Of a stretch of DNA of 6,144 bases, positions 4,656-6,144 are shown in pieces; the stretch's first letter is position 1; every line of letters starts with the position of its first letter. The notes under the pieces are model-generated. The model did not search any database, was not told the origin of the DNA, and saw only the letters and a program-made list of their open reading frames with translations. Source of the DNA: Treponema sp. (GTDB lineage: Bacteria; Spirochaetota; Spirochaetia; Treponematales; Breznakiellaceae); the NCBI GenBank assembly GCA_031264395.1, contig JAISEB010000221.1, positions 1-6,144 of the forward strand. Direction: 5' to 3'. Made by a program: the position numbers and the translations under genes.

Positions 4656-6144
4656 ATGGCGAAACAGTTATTGTTCAACGAAGAGGCCCGGCGCAAACTG
4701 CTTGCGGGGGTTGAGCAGATTTCCAAGGCGGTCAAGGTTACCTTGGGTCCCAAGGGACGGAATGTTCTTCTGGACAAGAAATTCGGCGCTCCCACAGTAA
4801 CCAAGGACGGCGTTTCCGTGGCAAAAGAAGTGGAACTTGCCGACCCTTATGAAAACATGGGCGCCCAGCTTTTGAAGGAAGTGGCCACAAAAACCAACGA
4901 TGTGGCCGGCGACGGCACCACCACCGCCACCGTTCTGGCCTATTCCCTGGTGAAAGAGGGCCTCAAATCCGTGGCTGCGGGGATGACCCCCATTGAACTC
5001 AAACGGGGCATCGACCGGGCGGTAGAAGCCGCGGTAGAGGAAATCAAGAAAAACTCCAAGGAAATCAAGGATAAGGAAGAAATTTCCCACGTCGCCTCGG
5101 TTTCCGCCAACAATGACACCGAAATCGGCAATACCATTGCCGACGCCATGGAAAAGGTTGGCAAAGACGGGGTTATCACCGTGGAAGAGTCCAAAACCAT
5201 GGACACCACCATCGAATTTGTGGAAGGGATGCAGTTTGACCGGGGCTATATTTCGGCCTACTTTGTAACCGATCGGGATACCATGTCCACCGTGTATGAA
5301 GATGTGTACATCCTTATCCACGACAAGAAAATCTCTTCCATGAAAGATATGCTGCCCCTGCTGGAAAAAGTCGCCCAGAGCGGCAAGCCCCTGCTCATCA
5401 TCGCCGAAGATGTGGACGGCGAAGCCCTTTCGACCCTGGTACTGAACAGCCTCCGGGGCACCCTGAAAACCGTGGCCGTCAAAGCCCCCGGCTTTGGGGA
5501 TCGCCGGAAGGCTATGCTGGAGGATATCGCCATTCTCACCGGCGGCGAAGTTGTCACCGAGGAACTGGGAATCAAGCTGGAAAATACCGAAATTTCCCAG
5601 CTCGGCAAGGCTAAAACCGTCAAAATCGACAAAGATAACACCACGATCATCAACGGCGCCGGTAAAACGAAGGAAATCCAGGACCGGATCGCCCAGATCA
5701 AGGCCCAGATTGAAGATACCACCTCCGATTACGACCGGGAAAAACTCCAGGAACGGCTGGCGAAGCTGGCCGGCGGCGTGGCGGTTATCAATGTAGGGGC
5801 CGCCACCGAGGTGGAGCTGAAAGAGAAAAAACACCGGGTTGAAGAAGCCCTTTCGGCCACCCGGGCCGCCATTGAGGAAGGCATTGTCCCCGGCGGCGAG
5901 CTGGCCCTGATTCAGGCGGCCATCGCCCTGGACAAGGCGGATCTGGCGGGTCTGACGGATGATGAAAAAGTGGGCTACAAGATCGTCAAGCGGGCTCTGG
6001 AGGAACCAATCCGCCAGATCGCCGAAAATGCCGGTCTTGACGGCGCGGTAATCGCCGATAAGGCAAAAGTTGAAAAGAAGGGAGTCGGCCTTGACGCGGC
6101 GAAGATGGAATGGGTAGATATGGTAAAGGCCGGGATCATCGATC
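4656..6144 (+). CDS. groEL: Chaperonin GroEL, 60 kDa (3' end cut by window)
   Basis: The first 496 codons of the cytoplasmic chaperonin that folds proteins in an ATP-driven double ring are present. About 50 residues are missing past the edge. The equatorial ATP site shows LGPKGRNVLLDK (30-41) and DGTTT (86-90). The apical domain carries FDRGYISAYFVTD, LLIIAEDVDGEAL and VKAPGFGDRRKAMLEDIA. The return to the equatorial domain has GGVAVINVGAATEVELKEKK, with the catalytic Asp position of E. coli (D398) represented by the conserved ATEVE segment. The usual GGG after EGIVP reads GGE here. The visible end, EWVDMVKAGIID, matches treponemal GroEL. AGGAG (4641-4645) lies 10 nt before ATG. No groES precedes it, as in other treponemes where groEL stands alone. 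Confidence 0.98.
   Translation, partial: MAKQLLFNEEARRKLLAGVEQISKAVKVTLGPKGRNVLLDKKFGAPTVTKDGVSVAKEVELADPYENMGAQLLKEVATKTNDVAGDGTTTATVLAYSLVKEGLKSVAAGMTPIELKRGIDRAVEAAVEEIKKNSKEIKDKEEISHVASVSANNDTEIGNTIADAMEKVGKDGVITVEESKTMDTTIEFVEGMQFDRGYISAYFVTDRDTMSTVYEDVYILIHDKKISSMKDMLPLLEKVAQSGKPLLIIAEDVDGEALSTLVLNSLRGTLKTVAVKAPGFGDRRKAMLEDIAILTGGEVVTEELGIKLENTEISQLGKAKTVKIDKDNTTIINGAGKTKEIQDRIAQIKAQIEDTTSDYDREKLQERLAKLAGGVAVINVGAATEVELKEKKHRVEEALSATRAAIEEGIVPGGELALIQAAIALDKADLAGLTDDEKVGYKIVKRALEEPIRQIAENAGLDGAVIADKAKVEKKGVGLDAAKMEWVDMVKAGIID

Noticed and set aside
4668..5834. A 388-codon open frame antisense to groEL
   Set aside because: It lies opposite an unmistakable groEL. Its His/Gly/Phe-rich composition is the mirror of groEL codon use, and it has no family resemblance.
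1..6144. CRISPR array, complete insertion sequence or transposase
   Set aside because: There are no regularly spaced identical repeats, no transposase-like reading frame and no paired terminal repeats around a gene. The repeats seen are short and irregularly spaced.

Overview
The window looks like a chromosomal segment of a treponeme-type spirochaete, most likely one with a roughly 50% GC genome like those of the termite-gut Treponema group. The GroEL fragment reads as treponemal along its whole length. Next to it is a lipoprotein/LysM pair with a loose spirochaete-style lipobox. The species cannot be fixed from the sequence alone.

Layout. Positions 1-281 hold no supported gene, but carry a short dispersed repeat, a hairpin-forming repeat and a GC-rich palindrome. 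A Nudix hydrolase of the ADP-ribose pyrophosphatase type follows on the + strand (282-860). It converges on a two-gene minus-strand operon. That operon is a helical-repeat lipoprotein (1949-3022) followed, with a 4-nt ATGA overlap, by a secreted LysM protein (1005-1952). A hairpin array (860-985) separates the converging units. Positions 3023-3633 form a long non-coding interval packed with hairpins and repeats. It leads into a small PC4/YdbC-like ssDNA-binding protein (3634-3864, +), which converges on rnhA (RNase HI, 3893-4420, -). rnhA diverges from groEL (4656 to the window edge, +), which has a 140-bp leader without a CIRCE operator and no groES in front of it.

How the genes relate. The lipoprotein and LysM protein share the same helical repeat module and are translationally coupled, so they probably act together at the cell envelope near peptidoglycan. 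RNase HI and the PC4-like protein both handle nucleic acids, but they are convergent and not co-transcribed. GroEL and the Nudix enzyme are independent housekeeping functions.

The most unusual signal is a short repeat with core GGGACAGAGCT (usually GGGGACAGAGCT), present six times on both strands. Four copies lie in or at the ends of rnhA. The three inside the gene are read in different frames or orientations (GTEL, GDRA, LALSP), and two of them sit in places where RNase HI tolerates extra residues. This points to a DNA-level element that has spread into coding sequence, in the manner of the palindromic elements found inside Rickettsia genes. A second family of roughly 40-57 bp hairpin repeats with arms like CCTCTAAAAACC occurs twice.
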